NCBI GenBank assembly: GCA_018266375.1
Contig: JAFEAO010000003.1
Span: forward strand, 1-50,929
Reading direction: 5' to 3'
Source of the DNA: Bdellovibrionales bacterium
GTDB taxonomy: Bacteria; Bdellovibrionota; UBA1018; CAIMNF01
Length of the DNA: 50,929 nucleotides
Position numbers and translations under genes: made by a program. This document shows positions 41,776 through 49,443 of the stretch, one piece after another; the stretch's first letter is position 1; every line of letters starts with the position of its first letter. Under the pieces are notes generated by a model, which worked only from the letters and a program-made list of their open reading frames with translations, searched no databases and was not told the DNA's origin.

Positions 41776-43043
41776 CTGTGATTTCCTTTGAACCGGGGTT
41801 TGACGCCTGTTTTCCTTTTCTTCCGAGGTGGCCAGTCGATGACCGAACCGCGGTAGAGCGCGTGCTTGCGCGATTCGATCGCGGGGACGAAGCTGATTTT
41901 TTCAGGCAGGCAAACTTGATTGGAGTTTCCGAAGTTGGTCTTCATCGCGTTGCTCACGATACGCGCAATGCCTTTTTGCCGCGGTAAAATGACGGATTTC
42001 GAGTCTTCCGCGCCGACCCACAAGAATGAAAACTTAAGCCATTCGCGCACGGACCCGAGCTTGATCGAGAACTTGCGGAAGAACTCGCCCGGCAGTTCCG
42101 CTGGAACCGAGAAGTGACACCAATCGCGGCCATCGGACAAAGGGCAAAGCCCTGAATGCAAACAGGGGCCCCAGATCGGGGAAGGTTGGAACTCTCGAAC
42201 GGAGAGCCACTCGTTACGAATTTGCGAGAGACGTTGCGACGCTGATTTAAACGCAGGCTCGATCATCAGGATCCCGGCGCCTCGGGGATTGCGCAAGAAG
42301 GGCGCTAGCCCCTGTTGGAACGCGCGCGGGTCGCGACTGCTTTCGTTAAGCACGTTCCCGAACAAAACGATCGACGCTTCATAGTTAAAATCGCGCGGAT
42401 GCTGCCACCAAGCGCGGGGGTCGGTCGTGAGATTCACGTCGGCTTCGAGGTGTGGATGCAGCTCGCCGAGTTCGCCTAGCAAGCGTTCGAAGAAAATTTT
42501 GCCATCGTCCAGGATCGCTTTGTTGTGATCGATCCAGTGGAGTTCGATCTTAAACGGGACGCGGCCCTTCTCGTTCATCTCGGTCGCGAGCCGCTCAAAC
42601 ACGTGGATAAAAAACGCGACGCTCGCGGTGCCCGGACCCGCGCCGACATCCACCACGCGTAACACGCCGGACTTGCGGGCGTGTTCGAGGGCCGCATCAA
42701 TAGCAAGCGGGTAGCGGTCAAAGAGGGTGAGGAACTTCGCGCCCTGAAGCGCCAGGAAGTACAAAAAGTAGCTCGAGCGGAACTTCGCGGTCGTAAAGTA
42801 GTTCGGAAGCTTGGCTCCTTCGCGTTCTTCGGTAAAAAAATCGGAGAGTTCAAGCAAGCCCTTGGAGAAAAAAGCGACATCTTCTTGACTGAAGGGTTTG
42901 TTTTTCCACTTTTCTTGTGGAGAAAAACGCTCTTTCACGAAGGCCGGAATCACTTCGTCAAGAGTCAATCGCCACAGCTTGGGGAAGCGCGGCGGGACGA
43001 TGAGCGATACATTTTTATTTTGATCTTTGATGGAACCGGTCAT
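41772..43043 (-). CDS. Rsm22/METTL17-family ribosome-associated protein
   Basis: A 423-residue protein with a methyltransferase fold (VVDVGAGPGTAS motif I) and the Rsm22 Cys/His signature: WGPCLHSGLCPLSDGRDWCHFS, plus a later Cys in NQVCLPEK. In the mitochondrial relative METTL17 such Cys bind a 4Fe-4S cluster needed for small-subunit assembly. It is the first gene of a five-gene operon with psd. The frame extends to 43097, but ATG 43043 starts the conserved part; TATAAC lies nine nt upstream. The C-terminus is basic (RKKRKTG). Confidence 0.85.
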   Translation of the reverse strand: MTGSIKDQNKNVSLIVPPRFPKLWRLTLDEVIPAFVKERFSPQEKWKNKPFSQEDVAFFSKGLLELSDFFTEEREGAKLPNYFTTAKFRSSYFLYFLALQGAKFLTLFDRYPLAIDAALEHARKSGVLRVVDVGAGPGTASVAFFIHVFERLATEMNEKGRVPFKIELHWIDHNKAILDDGKIFFERLLGELGELHPHLEADVNLTTDPRAWWQHPRDFNYEASIVLFGNVLNESSRDPRAFQQGLAPFLRNPRGAGILMIEPAFKSASQRLSQIRNEWLSVREFQPSPIWGPCLHSGLCPLSDGRDWCHFSVPAELPGEFFRKFSIKLGSVREWLKFSFLWVGAEDSKSVILPRQKGIARIVSNAMKTNFGNSNQVCLPEKISFVPAIESRKHALYRGSVIDWPPRKKRKTGVKPRFKGNHR

Positions 43044-43052
43044 TGAACTTCG

Positions 43053-43060
43053 GTTATACT
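43053..43060. promoter_or_regulatory. Overlapping divergent -10 boxes
   Basis: TATACT (43055-43060, plus) precedes the GTG at 43067 by six nt. TATAAC (on the minus strand, about 43053-43058) precedes the ATG at 43043 by nine nt. The two promoters share bases, so the genes probably compete for polymerase. Confidence 0.5.
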
Positions 43061-43066
43061 TGAATT

Positions 43067-43525
43067 GTGGGCCTGACGAAATCTTTATCCAAATCACTTT
43101 GGCGCCAAATCGAACAAGCTGGGTTTAATTTCTATTGCGTGGGATGTAACCGTGAGCGGCGTCTCTCCGCGCCCGCCAAGATCGGTTCCAAACAATTTTA
43201 TTTCCATATCGTGATCGCGACCGCATTCATGTCGGTCCTGACCTGGAAGTGGATGGAGTGGAAGGGCTTAGTGGCTTGGGCGATTCCGGTGGCCATTCTT
43301 TTTGAAGGCGTTTATCGCCTCCGCATGCGTGCGGCTCTCGTTTGTCCCGACTGCCAATTTGACCCGATTCTTTATTTGGTGAATCGCAAGAAGGCTGTCC
43401 ACCAAGTTGAAGTCGCATGGCGTCATAGATTCGAAAAGAAAGGTGTCCCGTTCCCTGAGCGGAAATACCAACAGAAAGCCGCTTCCGCCCAGAACCCGAG
43501 CGCCCCCAAGCCCAAGACTGCTTGA
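43067..43525 (+). CDS. Membrane protein with zinc-ribbon Cys pairs
   Basis: A 152-residue protein. An N-terminal CVGC (about 24-27) and, after two membrane helices (about 43-85), a CPDC (about 93-96) look like the two halves of a zinc ribbon that would come together on the cytosolic side. The C-terminus is Lys/Pro/Ala-rich. The start is a GTG with no ribosome site, six nt after TATACT. Function unknown. It precedes ssb by 34 bp. Confidence 0.7.
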   Translation: MGLTKSLSKSLWRQIEQAGFNFYCVGCNRERRLSAPAKIGSKQFYFHIVIATAFMSVLTWKWMEWKGLVAWAIPVAILFEGVYRLRMRAALVCPDCQFDPILYLVNRKKAVHQVEVAWRHRFEKKGVPFPERKYQQKAASAQNPSAPKPKTA

Positions 43526-43559
43526 CTGAAATCCGTCAGGCGACTAAGCCTATGGGGAT

Positions 43560-44057
43560 ATGGCTATTAATAAAGTAATTTTGATTGGGAATTTGGGGCA
43601 AAATCCGGAAGTTCGTTATTCACCTTCCGGACAAGCGGTATGCAACTTGAGCATCGCAACGAACGAAGCTTGGACCGATAAGAACGGTCAGAAACAAGAA
43701 AAAACAGAATGGCACCGCGCGGTTGTTTTCAGTAAACTCGCTGAACTCTGCGGTCAGTATCTCCAAAAAGGTCGCCAAATCTATCTCGAAGGAAAACTTC
43801 AAACTCGTCAGTGGCAAGACAAAGACGGTCAAACCCGTTACACCACTGAAGTCGTCGCGCAAACCATCCAGTTCTTGGGCGGTAACGCGGGCGCAGGACA
43901 AGGTCGCGGCAACAACGACTACAGCCAGAATCAAAACTACGGCGGCGGTCAGCAAGCCGGCGGTAATAACTACTCGAGTGGTCCAGCCGCTCCATCGAAC
44001 GACAACTCTAACTTCCAGGCAGAGCCATCTTTCACTGAAGAAGACGTTCCATTTTAA
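43560..44057 (+). CDS. ssb: Single-stranded DNA-binding protein
   Basis: A 165-residue SSB. Residues 1-105 are the OB fold, beginning with [18 protein letters not shown] Gly/Asn/Gln-rich linker follows, then the acidic tip EEDVPF, a close match to the DDIPF tail that recruits DNA-repair and replication partners. GGGG lies four nt before the ATG. Its stop overlaps the start of the glycosyltransferase gene (TAATG). Confidence 0.95.
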   Translation: MAINKVILIGNLGQNPEVRYSPSGQAVCNLSIATNEAWTDKNGQKQEKTEWHRAVVFSKLAELCGQYLQKGRQIYLEGKLQTRQWQDKDGQTRYTTEVVAQTIQFLGGNAGAGQGRGNNDYSQNQNYGGGQQAGGNNYSSGPAAPSNDNSNFQAEPSFTEEDVPF

Positions 44058-44752
44058 TGGTTCTCGTTTGTATTCCAACGTACAACGAAGTTGAAAATAT
44101 CGAACCGATAACGACGGCGGTCTTGGGAGTCACTCCCGAGACCGTTCACGTTTTGGTGATCGATGACGGTTCTCCCGATGGCACCGGCCAGGTTGCCGAC
44201 GGTTTAGCCGCTAAAAACAATCGTATTCACGTGCTCCATCGCAAACAAAAGCAGGGCCTCGGGCCGGCGTACATCGCGGGGTTTAAGTGGGGCTTTCAAA
44301 ACGGGTTCGATCACGTGATCGAGATGGACGCAGACTTCTCGCACAATCCTCGGTTCTTGCCGGCGATGCTCGAAAATCTCGCGAAGAACGACTTCGTCAT
44401 CGGTTCACGTTACGTCCGCGGAGGCGGCACCGTGAACTGGGGAATCATGCGCAAGATCATCAGTAAGGGCGGAAGTCTTTACGCTCGACTGATTCTTGGC
44501 GCTCCGATCAATGATTTTACCGGCGGTTTTAACGGTTGGCATCGTAAGGTGATCGAGGCCATTAACCTCGACACGCTGGAAGCGGGCGGTTACTCGTTCC
44601 AAATTGAGCTTAAATACCGAGCGTTTAAAAAGGGCTTCCGCTTTGCCGAATTCCCGATCCTGTTTGAGGACCGCCGCGTCGGTAAGTCTAAAATGAGCAG
44701 TAAGATCGTCGTTGAGGCGTTAGGTCTTGTCCCGCGCCTTCGTCTTAAGTAA
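44057..44752 (+). CDS. Dpm1-like polyprenol-phosphate mannosyltransferase (GT2)
   Basis: A 231-residue GT2 enzyme with DDGSPDGT (about 36-43), the metal-binding EMDADFSHNP (about 93-102), GSRYVRGGG and the acceptor-loop RRVGKSKMS near the C-terminus, all typical of polyprenol monophosphomannose synthase. It transfers a sugar, likely mannose, from GDP-sugar to a lipid phosphate. There is no membrane domain. It could supply the GT87-like enzyme at 5.7 kb. The overlap with ssb (TAATG) shows translational coupling but no obvious shared job. Confidence 0.88.
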   Translation: MVLVCIPTYNEVENIEPITTAVLGVTPETVHVLVIDDGSPDGTGQVADGLAAKNNRIHVLHRKQKQGLGPAYIAGFKWGFQNGFDHVIEMDADFSHNPRFLPAMLENLAKNDFVIGSRYVRGGGTVNWGIMRKIISKGGSLYARLILGAPINDFTGGFNGWHRKVIEAINLDTLEAGGYSFQIELKYRAFKKGFRFAEFPILFEDRRVGKSKMSSKIVVEALGLVPRLRLK

Positions 44753-44763
44753 TCTAAACCTAT

Positions 44764-45717
44764 ATGGAAATTCGCTCGGCACTTCGTGTTTTCGCCGCTG
44801 TCTGTGTTGCGCTCACTGCGCAGGCGCAGACTCCGCCGGTGCCCGCGGCGCCCAAGAAATCCTCCCACGAAGGGCATCTGCACACGCTGATCCTCGTCGA
44901 TAAAAAAACAAACCTTCTGCATCTCGCGCACTACGAAGCGGATGACTCGTATAAAATTCTTAAAACCTATCACACCACGACGGGAAAAGTGAAAGGCGAC
45001 AAGGAGCAAGAGGGTGATCTCAAAACTCCGGAAGGCGTGTATCAGTTCAGCTCCAAAATCCTTCCGCCGACTCTCGCTAAAAAATTCGGTGCGATGGCGT
45101 TTTACATGAACTTCCCGAACGCCTACGACCAGATCGCGGGCTGCACAGGAAACGGAGTGATGTTGCACGGAACCGACACGCCCGAGCGCCTGAAAAAAGA
45201 TTTCGATAGCGAAGGGTGCATCGTGCTCGCTGCCGACGATCTCAAGGAAGTCGAGAAGTCGATTCAGCTGGCGCTGACTCCGATCCTGGTGTTCGACGAG
45301 CTCACGTCCGAATATCAAAACGCAGGCCCGGCGGCAAAGGCCCAGATCGATAAGCTCCACGAGTTTTTCAATTCCTGGATCAAGGATTGGGAATCTCGCG
45401 ACATCGAAAAATACATGAGCCACTATCACACGGACTTCGCGTCACCGATCAAGGGCCGCATGTTTAACCGCGATCAGTGGAAAGATTACAAAAACCAACT
45501 CACCAAAAAGTATTCGCAGATCGTCGTCAACGCCTCCGATCCGTATTTTTTCCGTCATCCGAAGTATACGATGATGATGTTTACCCAGGACTACACCTCA
45601 ACGCTCAAAAATGGAGCGAAGGGTCTCGTGTCGCGGGGTACGAAGATCTTGTACATCGCCGAGGAAAACGGCGTGCCGAAGATCATTTCCGAGAGCTTTA
45701 CCGAGAGATATTACTGA
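44764..45717 (+). CDS. Periplasmic YkuD + NTF2-like peptidoglycan enzyme (Csd6/Bd1075-like LD-carboxypeptidase)
   Basis: A 317-residue protein with signal peptide (cleavage near residue 22). The YkuD catalytic domain (about 38-180) shows the active site MLHGTD (His135) and SEGCIVL (Cys152). The C-terminal part (about 195-317) is an NTF2-like fold. This two-domain layout is that of Helicobacter Csd6 and of Bd1075, an LD-carboxypeptidase that curves Bdellovibrio cells. It probably trims murein tetrapeptides to tripeptides. TAATCT lies eight nt before the ATG. An FAD oxidoreductase gene follows 2 nt later. Confidence 0.85.
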   Translation: MEIRSALRVFAAVCVALTAQAQTPPVPAAPKKSSHEGHLHTLILVDKKTNLLHLAHYEADDSYKILKTYHTTTGKVKGDKEQEGDLKTPEGVYQFSSKILPPTLAKKFGAMAFYMNFPNAYDQIAGCTGNGVMLHGTDTPERLKKDFDSEGCIVLAADDLKEVEKSIQLALTPILVFDELTSEYQNAGPAAKAQIDKLHEFFNSWIKDWESRDIEKYMSHYHTDFASPIKGRMFNRDQWKDYKNQLTKKYSQIVVNASDPYFFRHPKYTMMMFTQDYTSTLKNGAKGLVSRGTKILYIAEENGVPKIISESFTERYY

Positions 45718-45719
45718 GT

Positions 45720-46994
45720 ATGAAGGTTGCACCCTTTAAGACAGACACGCTCGTGATCGGCGCCGGAGTGATCGGCAGCGCTGTCGCGATGGGTCTGATT
45801 CGCGAGGGAGTGCGCGACGTGATCGTTGCCGATCTGGATTTAAGCGGAGAGTGGAGTTCGTCGGAGCTGAACGCCGGCGGAGTGCGCGCGACTTGGTCGC
45901 AAGAAGTAAATTTGGTCGCTTCAAAGTGTTCGATCGAATATTTCGCGGAAAACGCGGATGCGGTGGGCTACCGTCCGGTTGGATATTTGTGGATGCACAG
46001 GCCTGAGACCTGGGATGCGGCACTCAAAGCGCGCGAGATGCATGTGTCTCGCGGTTGGCCGGTGGATGTGTTGGATCCTGCGGAACTCACTCGTCGGTTT
46101 CCGCTGATTGATAAAACTTCGGATTTGGCGGGCGCGCTTTTTGGTCGGCGTGACGGACTCGTGAACCCGAACCGTCTCAAAGAGCATTTTCGCGAAGAGG
46201 CGGCCCATGCGGGGTCGCGCTTGATGGACGGAGTATGGGTCCACTCGGTGGTTTATTCGGCGGCAGGTGCCATGATACGAGCGTTTCAGTTTGCGGCTCC
46301 GTCGAAGTTACCGTCCGAGGCAAAGAAACGCGTGCTGACTGAGGCTTGGTCGACGGAGTTTGAATCTCTCGGGCAATGGATCGAGATCGAGTGCAAAAAT
46401 ATCGTGAACTGTGCGGGCGCTTGGGCGCCGTCGGTGGCAAAGAAGCTCGCATACGCGTGTCCGTCCGAGCCGGTTCGTCGGCAGATCTCGCTCTTTCATG
46501 CTCGCGAGGTTAACTTAAGCGAGTACGGGATGATGATTGATCCGTCGGGCGTGTACTTCCACCCGGAAGCGATTTACGGTCTTGCGGGGTTTGCGATTAA
46601 GGACGAACCCGGCGGCTACAACTTCGGGTACGACGCCGAACAGTTTTTTGAAAACTATATTTGGCCGCCCTTGTACGAGCGCTCGACTCACTTCGAGAGT
46701 TTGCGGCACATCAGCGGCTGGGCCGGGTTGTACGAAAACTCTCCGGACCACCATGCGATTGTGGGTCCGGTGGTGGGCGGCCCTGCAAATGGTTTCGCCG
46801 GTGCCCGCGTGTTTGAAGCGCATTCGTTTTCAGGCCACGGTGTGATGCAAAGTTTTGCCGTCGGCGTCTCACTTGCGCAACAAATTGTGCGTGGACGCTA
46901 CGAGCTTGTGGATTTTTCAAAAATGTCGGCAGCGCGGTTCACCGCGGGTGGCGCGAGCGCGTCGGGTATCAAAGAAGAGACGTGGGTGATCTAG
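45720..46994 (+). CDS. FAD-dependent oxidoreductase of the DAO family
   Basis: A 424-residue protein with an N-terminal FAD motif VIGAGVIGSA (Gly14, Gly16, Gly19) and the DAO-family end SGHGVMQSFAVG. The body has the WSSSELNAGGVRATWS loop seen in sarcosine-oxidase/FOXRED1-like proteins. It oxidises an amino acid or N-methyl amine; the substrate is unknown. The frame runs from 45477, but the start is ATG 45720, just after the previous stop. The serine hydrolase gene begins directly after its stop. Confidence 0.85.
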   Translation: MKVAPFKTDTLVIGAGVIGSAVAMGLIREGVRDVIVADLDLSGEWSSSELNAGGVRATWSQEVNLVASKCSIEYFAENADAVGYRPVGYLWMHRPETWDAALKAREMHVSRGWPVDVLDPAELTRRFPLIDKTSDLAGALFGRRDGLVNPNRLKEHFREEAAHAGSRLMDGVWVHSVVYSAAGAMIRAFQFAAPSKLPSEAKKRVLTEAWSTEFESLGQWIEIECKNIVNCAGAWAPSVAKKLAYACPSEPVRRQISLFHAREVNLSEYGMMIDPSGVYFHPEAIYGLAGFAIKDEPGGYNFGYDAEQFFENYIWPPLYERSTHFESLRHISGWAGLYENSPDHHAIVGPVVGGPANGFAGARVFEAHSFSGHGVMQSFAVGVSLAQQIVRGRYELVDFSKMSAARFTAGGASASGIKEETWVI

Positions 46995-48104
46995 ATGGCA
47001 ACTGCGGCGACATCGGTTTCGCAACAAGTGAGGCGATTGCTTGAGAGTGCGGTTCAATCCCGGATCGGCTCCGGCATGGCTGCCGCTTGGGGAATGATCG
47101 ATGCGCCGGGTTCGATCAATGAGGTATACGTCGGCACGGAAGGTCGTACGAGTGTTGCCGGTCGCGTGACGGACGCGATCGATTCTGAAACATTTTTCGA
47201 TCTCGCATCGCTCACAAAAATTTTATCGACCGTATCCGTCTCGATGGTGGCCAATGAGCGAGGGCAGTTCGCGCTCGATGAGCGTGCCGATCACGGGATG
47301 ACTTTTGGTGAGCTACTCTCGCACACCTCGGGGCTTCCGGCTTGGAAACCCATCTACGAAAAACTGGTTCAACGCTGGGGCGAGAATCTGCCGTACGCGG
47401 CGATCGCCGATCGACGACATTTGTTTTTTCAAGAAGCGCTTGCCGTTCCGCCGGAGCTCAAGCCCCGCAGTGCGGTGGTGTATTCGGACTTCGGATTTTG
47501 GCATCTGCAGAGTATTTTAGAACGCCGGTTCTCGCTCGCGCTCGATCGCTTGGCCCAAGACTGGGTGTGGAGTAAAATTCCTAACTCACGTTTGCACTAT
47601 CGCCCGGTGCGGATGGATTCCGCGGGCGAACGCTATCGTATCGCCGCCACCGGCGAGAAAGTCGCGATGACGGAGTACTGTCCTTGGCGCGGGCTCCTTC
47701 AGGGGCAAGTGCACGACGACAACTCATGGAGCATGGGCGGAGTCTCGGGGCATGCGGGCGTATTCGGCCGTCTTAAAGACGTGACCGGATGGGTGCACGC
47801 GCTTTTTGATGGCGCGTTTGTCGCGGGCAAGACGCTTCGCATGTTTACCAAAGAAGTGAGCGAACCGTTTGGTGCACGTCGCACTTACGGCTTCGATATG
47901 GTCTCGCTCGATGGCAATGGTTCCGCTGCAAGCGCTTTCTCCGCTCAGACGGTGGGGCATTTGGGTTTTACCGGCACGTCGGTATGGATGGATCTCGATG
48001 CCGGTGTGTTTGCGGTACTTCTGACCAATCGAGTGCATCCCGATCGCTCGGACACTCGTATCCGCGGGTTACGTCAGCAATTTCACACCCTGGTGCGGAG
48101 TTAA
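46995..48104 (+). CDS. Beta-lactamase-fold serine hydrolase
   Basis: A 369-residue protein of the class C beta-lactamase/DD-peptidase superfamily. The catalytic pair is SLTK (Ser72, Lys75), the second motif is YSDFG (Tyr162; Asp in place of Asn), and HLGFTGTS near the C-terminus replaces KTG. No signal peptide is found, so it seems cytosolic, unlike a resistance beta-lactamase. It probably hydrolyses an ester or amide, perhaps on a murein fragment. The ATG follows the FAD gene stop immediately. Confidence 0.82.
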   Translation: MATAATSVSQQVRRLLESAVQSRIGSGMAAAWGMIDAPGSINEVYVGTEGRTSVAGRVTDAIDSETFFDLASLTKILSTVSVSMVANERGQFALDERADHGMTFGELLSHTSGLPAWKPIYEKLVQRWGENLPYAAIADRRHLFFQEALAVPPELKPRSAVVYSDFGFWHLQSILERRFSLALDRLAQDWVWSKIPNSRLHYRPVRMDSAGERYRIAATGEKVAMTEYCPWRGLLQGQVHDDNSWSMGGVSGHAGVFGRLKDVTGWVHALFDGAFVAGKTLRMFTKEVSEPFGARRTYGFDMVSLDGNGSAASAFSAQTVGHLGFTGTSVWMDLDAGVFAVLLTNRVHPDRSDTRIRGLRQQFHTLVRS

Positions 48105-48125
48105 CGGGCGTGCTATTCTAATCTC

Positions 48126-48602
48126 ATGACCACACTCTGGAAAGAAACTGCGATGATCCGCGCGTTCGGACTCGCAAAGATCCCGCTTCTGTTTTTTGCT
48201 CGTCCGTCGGTCCAGTCGCTTAGCGATGACTCGTGCCAGGTGCGATTGCCTTACGCGAAAGTTAATAAAAATCATTTGAACTCGATGTACTTTGGAGCAC
48301 TTTGTATCGGTGCCGATCTCGCCGGCGGCATGATTGCTCAGCGCTTGCTCGATAAGCTGCCGAAAGGCAAAAAGGGCGCTTTGATTTTTAAGGATTTCCA
48401 GGCCAAGTTTTTAAAGCGTGCCGAGGGCGACACGGTTTTCACCTGTAACGAGGGCGCTCGGATCCGCGAACTCGTGGAGAAGTGCATGGCCACCGGCGAG
48501 CGTTACGATATCCCTTTGCCGATTATTGCAACCGTGCCGTCGAAGTTCGGTGACGAGCCCGTGTGCGAGTTCGTGCTTACCTTGTCCATCAAAATCAAGT
48601 AA
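48126..48602 (+). CDS. DUF4442-type hotdog-fold thioesterase-like protein
   Basis: A 158-residue protein with the hotdog-fold signature KNHLNSMYFGALCIGADLAG (about residues 48-67), as in DUF4442 acyl-CoA thioesterase-like proteins, and strands such as ALIFKDFQAKFLKRAEG after it. The catalytic residue is not certain. It may act on acyl-CoA or acyl-ACP. TATTCT ends six nt before the ATG with no ribosome site. The methyltransferase gene follows after 9 bp. Confidence 0.78.
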   Translation: MTTLWKETAMIRAFGLAKIPLLFFARPSVQSLSDDSCQVRLPYAKVNKNHLNSMYFGALCIGADLAGGMIAQRLLDKLPKGKKGALIFKDFQAKFLKRAEGDTVFTCNEGARIRELVEKCMATGERYDIPLPIIATVPSKFGDEPVCEFVLTLSIKIK

Positions 48603-48611
48603 CATCATAAG

Positions 48612-49421
48612 ATGCCAAAATCGAAAAAGTCGTTCGACAAGTACGCGTACTATCAGTTGGCGGTACAGAGTCCTGAAGACCACGTTCATATTTTTGAACG
48701 CATGTTTTACGAGCTTCGCGGTCGTCAGGGTCTGAGTCTTCGCGAGGATTTTTGCGGAACCGGTTTGATCTCTTGTGAGTGGGTTAAGTCAAATCCAAAG
48801 CGCACGGCTGTGGGCCTCGACCTTGACCTCGAACCTCTTGAGTACGGTCGTAAAAACCATATCAATAAACTTCCATCGTCCGTTCGTCGCCGAGTTAAAA
48901 CGGTGAAGCAAAATGTGATGAAGGTCACGAGGCAAAAATTTGATTTTATCGGCGCCGGAAATTTTTCGTTTTTTGTTTTCAAAGATCGGCATACGCTACT
49001 TCAATATTTCAAAGCGGCGCTCAAATCTTTGAATCGTGAAGGGATCTTCGCGCTCGAACTTGCCGGAGGCCCTGGTTTTATCGTGAGCGAGAGAGAGCAA
49101 CGTACTTACCGAGATAAAAAACTGGGAAAGTGCGTTTATTACTGGGATCAAAAAGATTTTGATCCTGTCACTCATTACGGAATGTATGCGATCCATTTCA
49201 AGACCGAAGACGGAGTCATGCATCGCGATTGTTTTACTTACGATTGGCGCGTGTGGACGATTCCCGAATTGAAAGAGGCGATGCTCGAAGCGGGTTTCAA
49301 AGCCGTGCATGTCTATTGGGAATCCGCCGACGAAAGGGGGGAAGGCACCGGTGAGTTTTTGCGCAGCGATTCGGGTGAGAACGACTACTCCTGGATTGCT
49401 TTTGTAGTTGGCACTAAATAA
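48612..49421 (+). CDS. Class I SAM-dependent methyltransferase, substrate unknown
   Basis: A 269-residue protein. Motif I reads REDFCGTGLISCEW (Gly-x-Gly in FCGTGL), the acidic end of strand 2 is VGLDLDLEPLEY, and a strand-4 region reads FDFIGAGNFSFFVF. The lid and C-terminal insert (about 150-230) are unlike well-known families, so no substrate is named. TAACAT ends six nt before the ATG, again without a ribosome site. It precedes mpl on the same strand. Confidence 0.78.
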   Translation: MPKSKKSFDKYAYYQLAVQSPEDHVHIFERMFYELRGRQGLSLREDFCGTGLISCEWVKSNPKRTAVGLDLDLEPLEYGRKNHINKLPSSVRRRVKTVKQNVMKVTRQKFDFIGAGNFSFFVFKDRHTLLQYFKAALKSLNREGIFALELAGGPGFIVSEREQRTYRDKKLGKCVYYWDQKDFDPVTHYGMYAIHFKTEDGVMHRDCFTYDWRVWTIPELKEAMLEAGFKAVHVYWESADERGEGTGEFLRSDSGENDYSWIAFVVGTK

Positions 49422-49443
49422 GAATTCGATCACACTGATCTAG

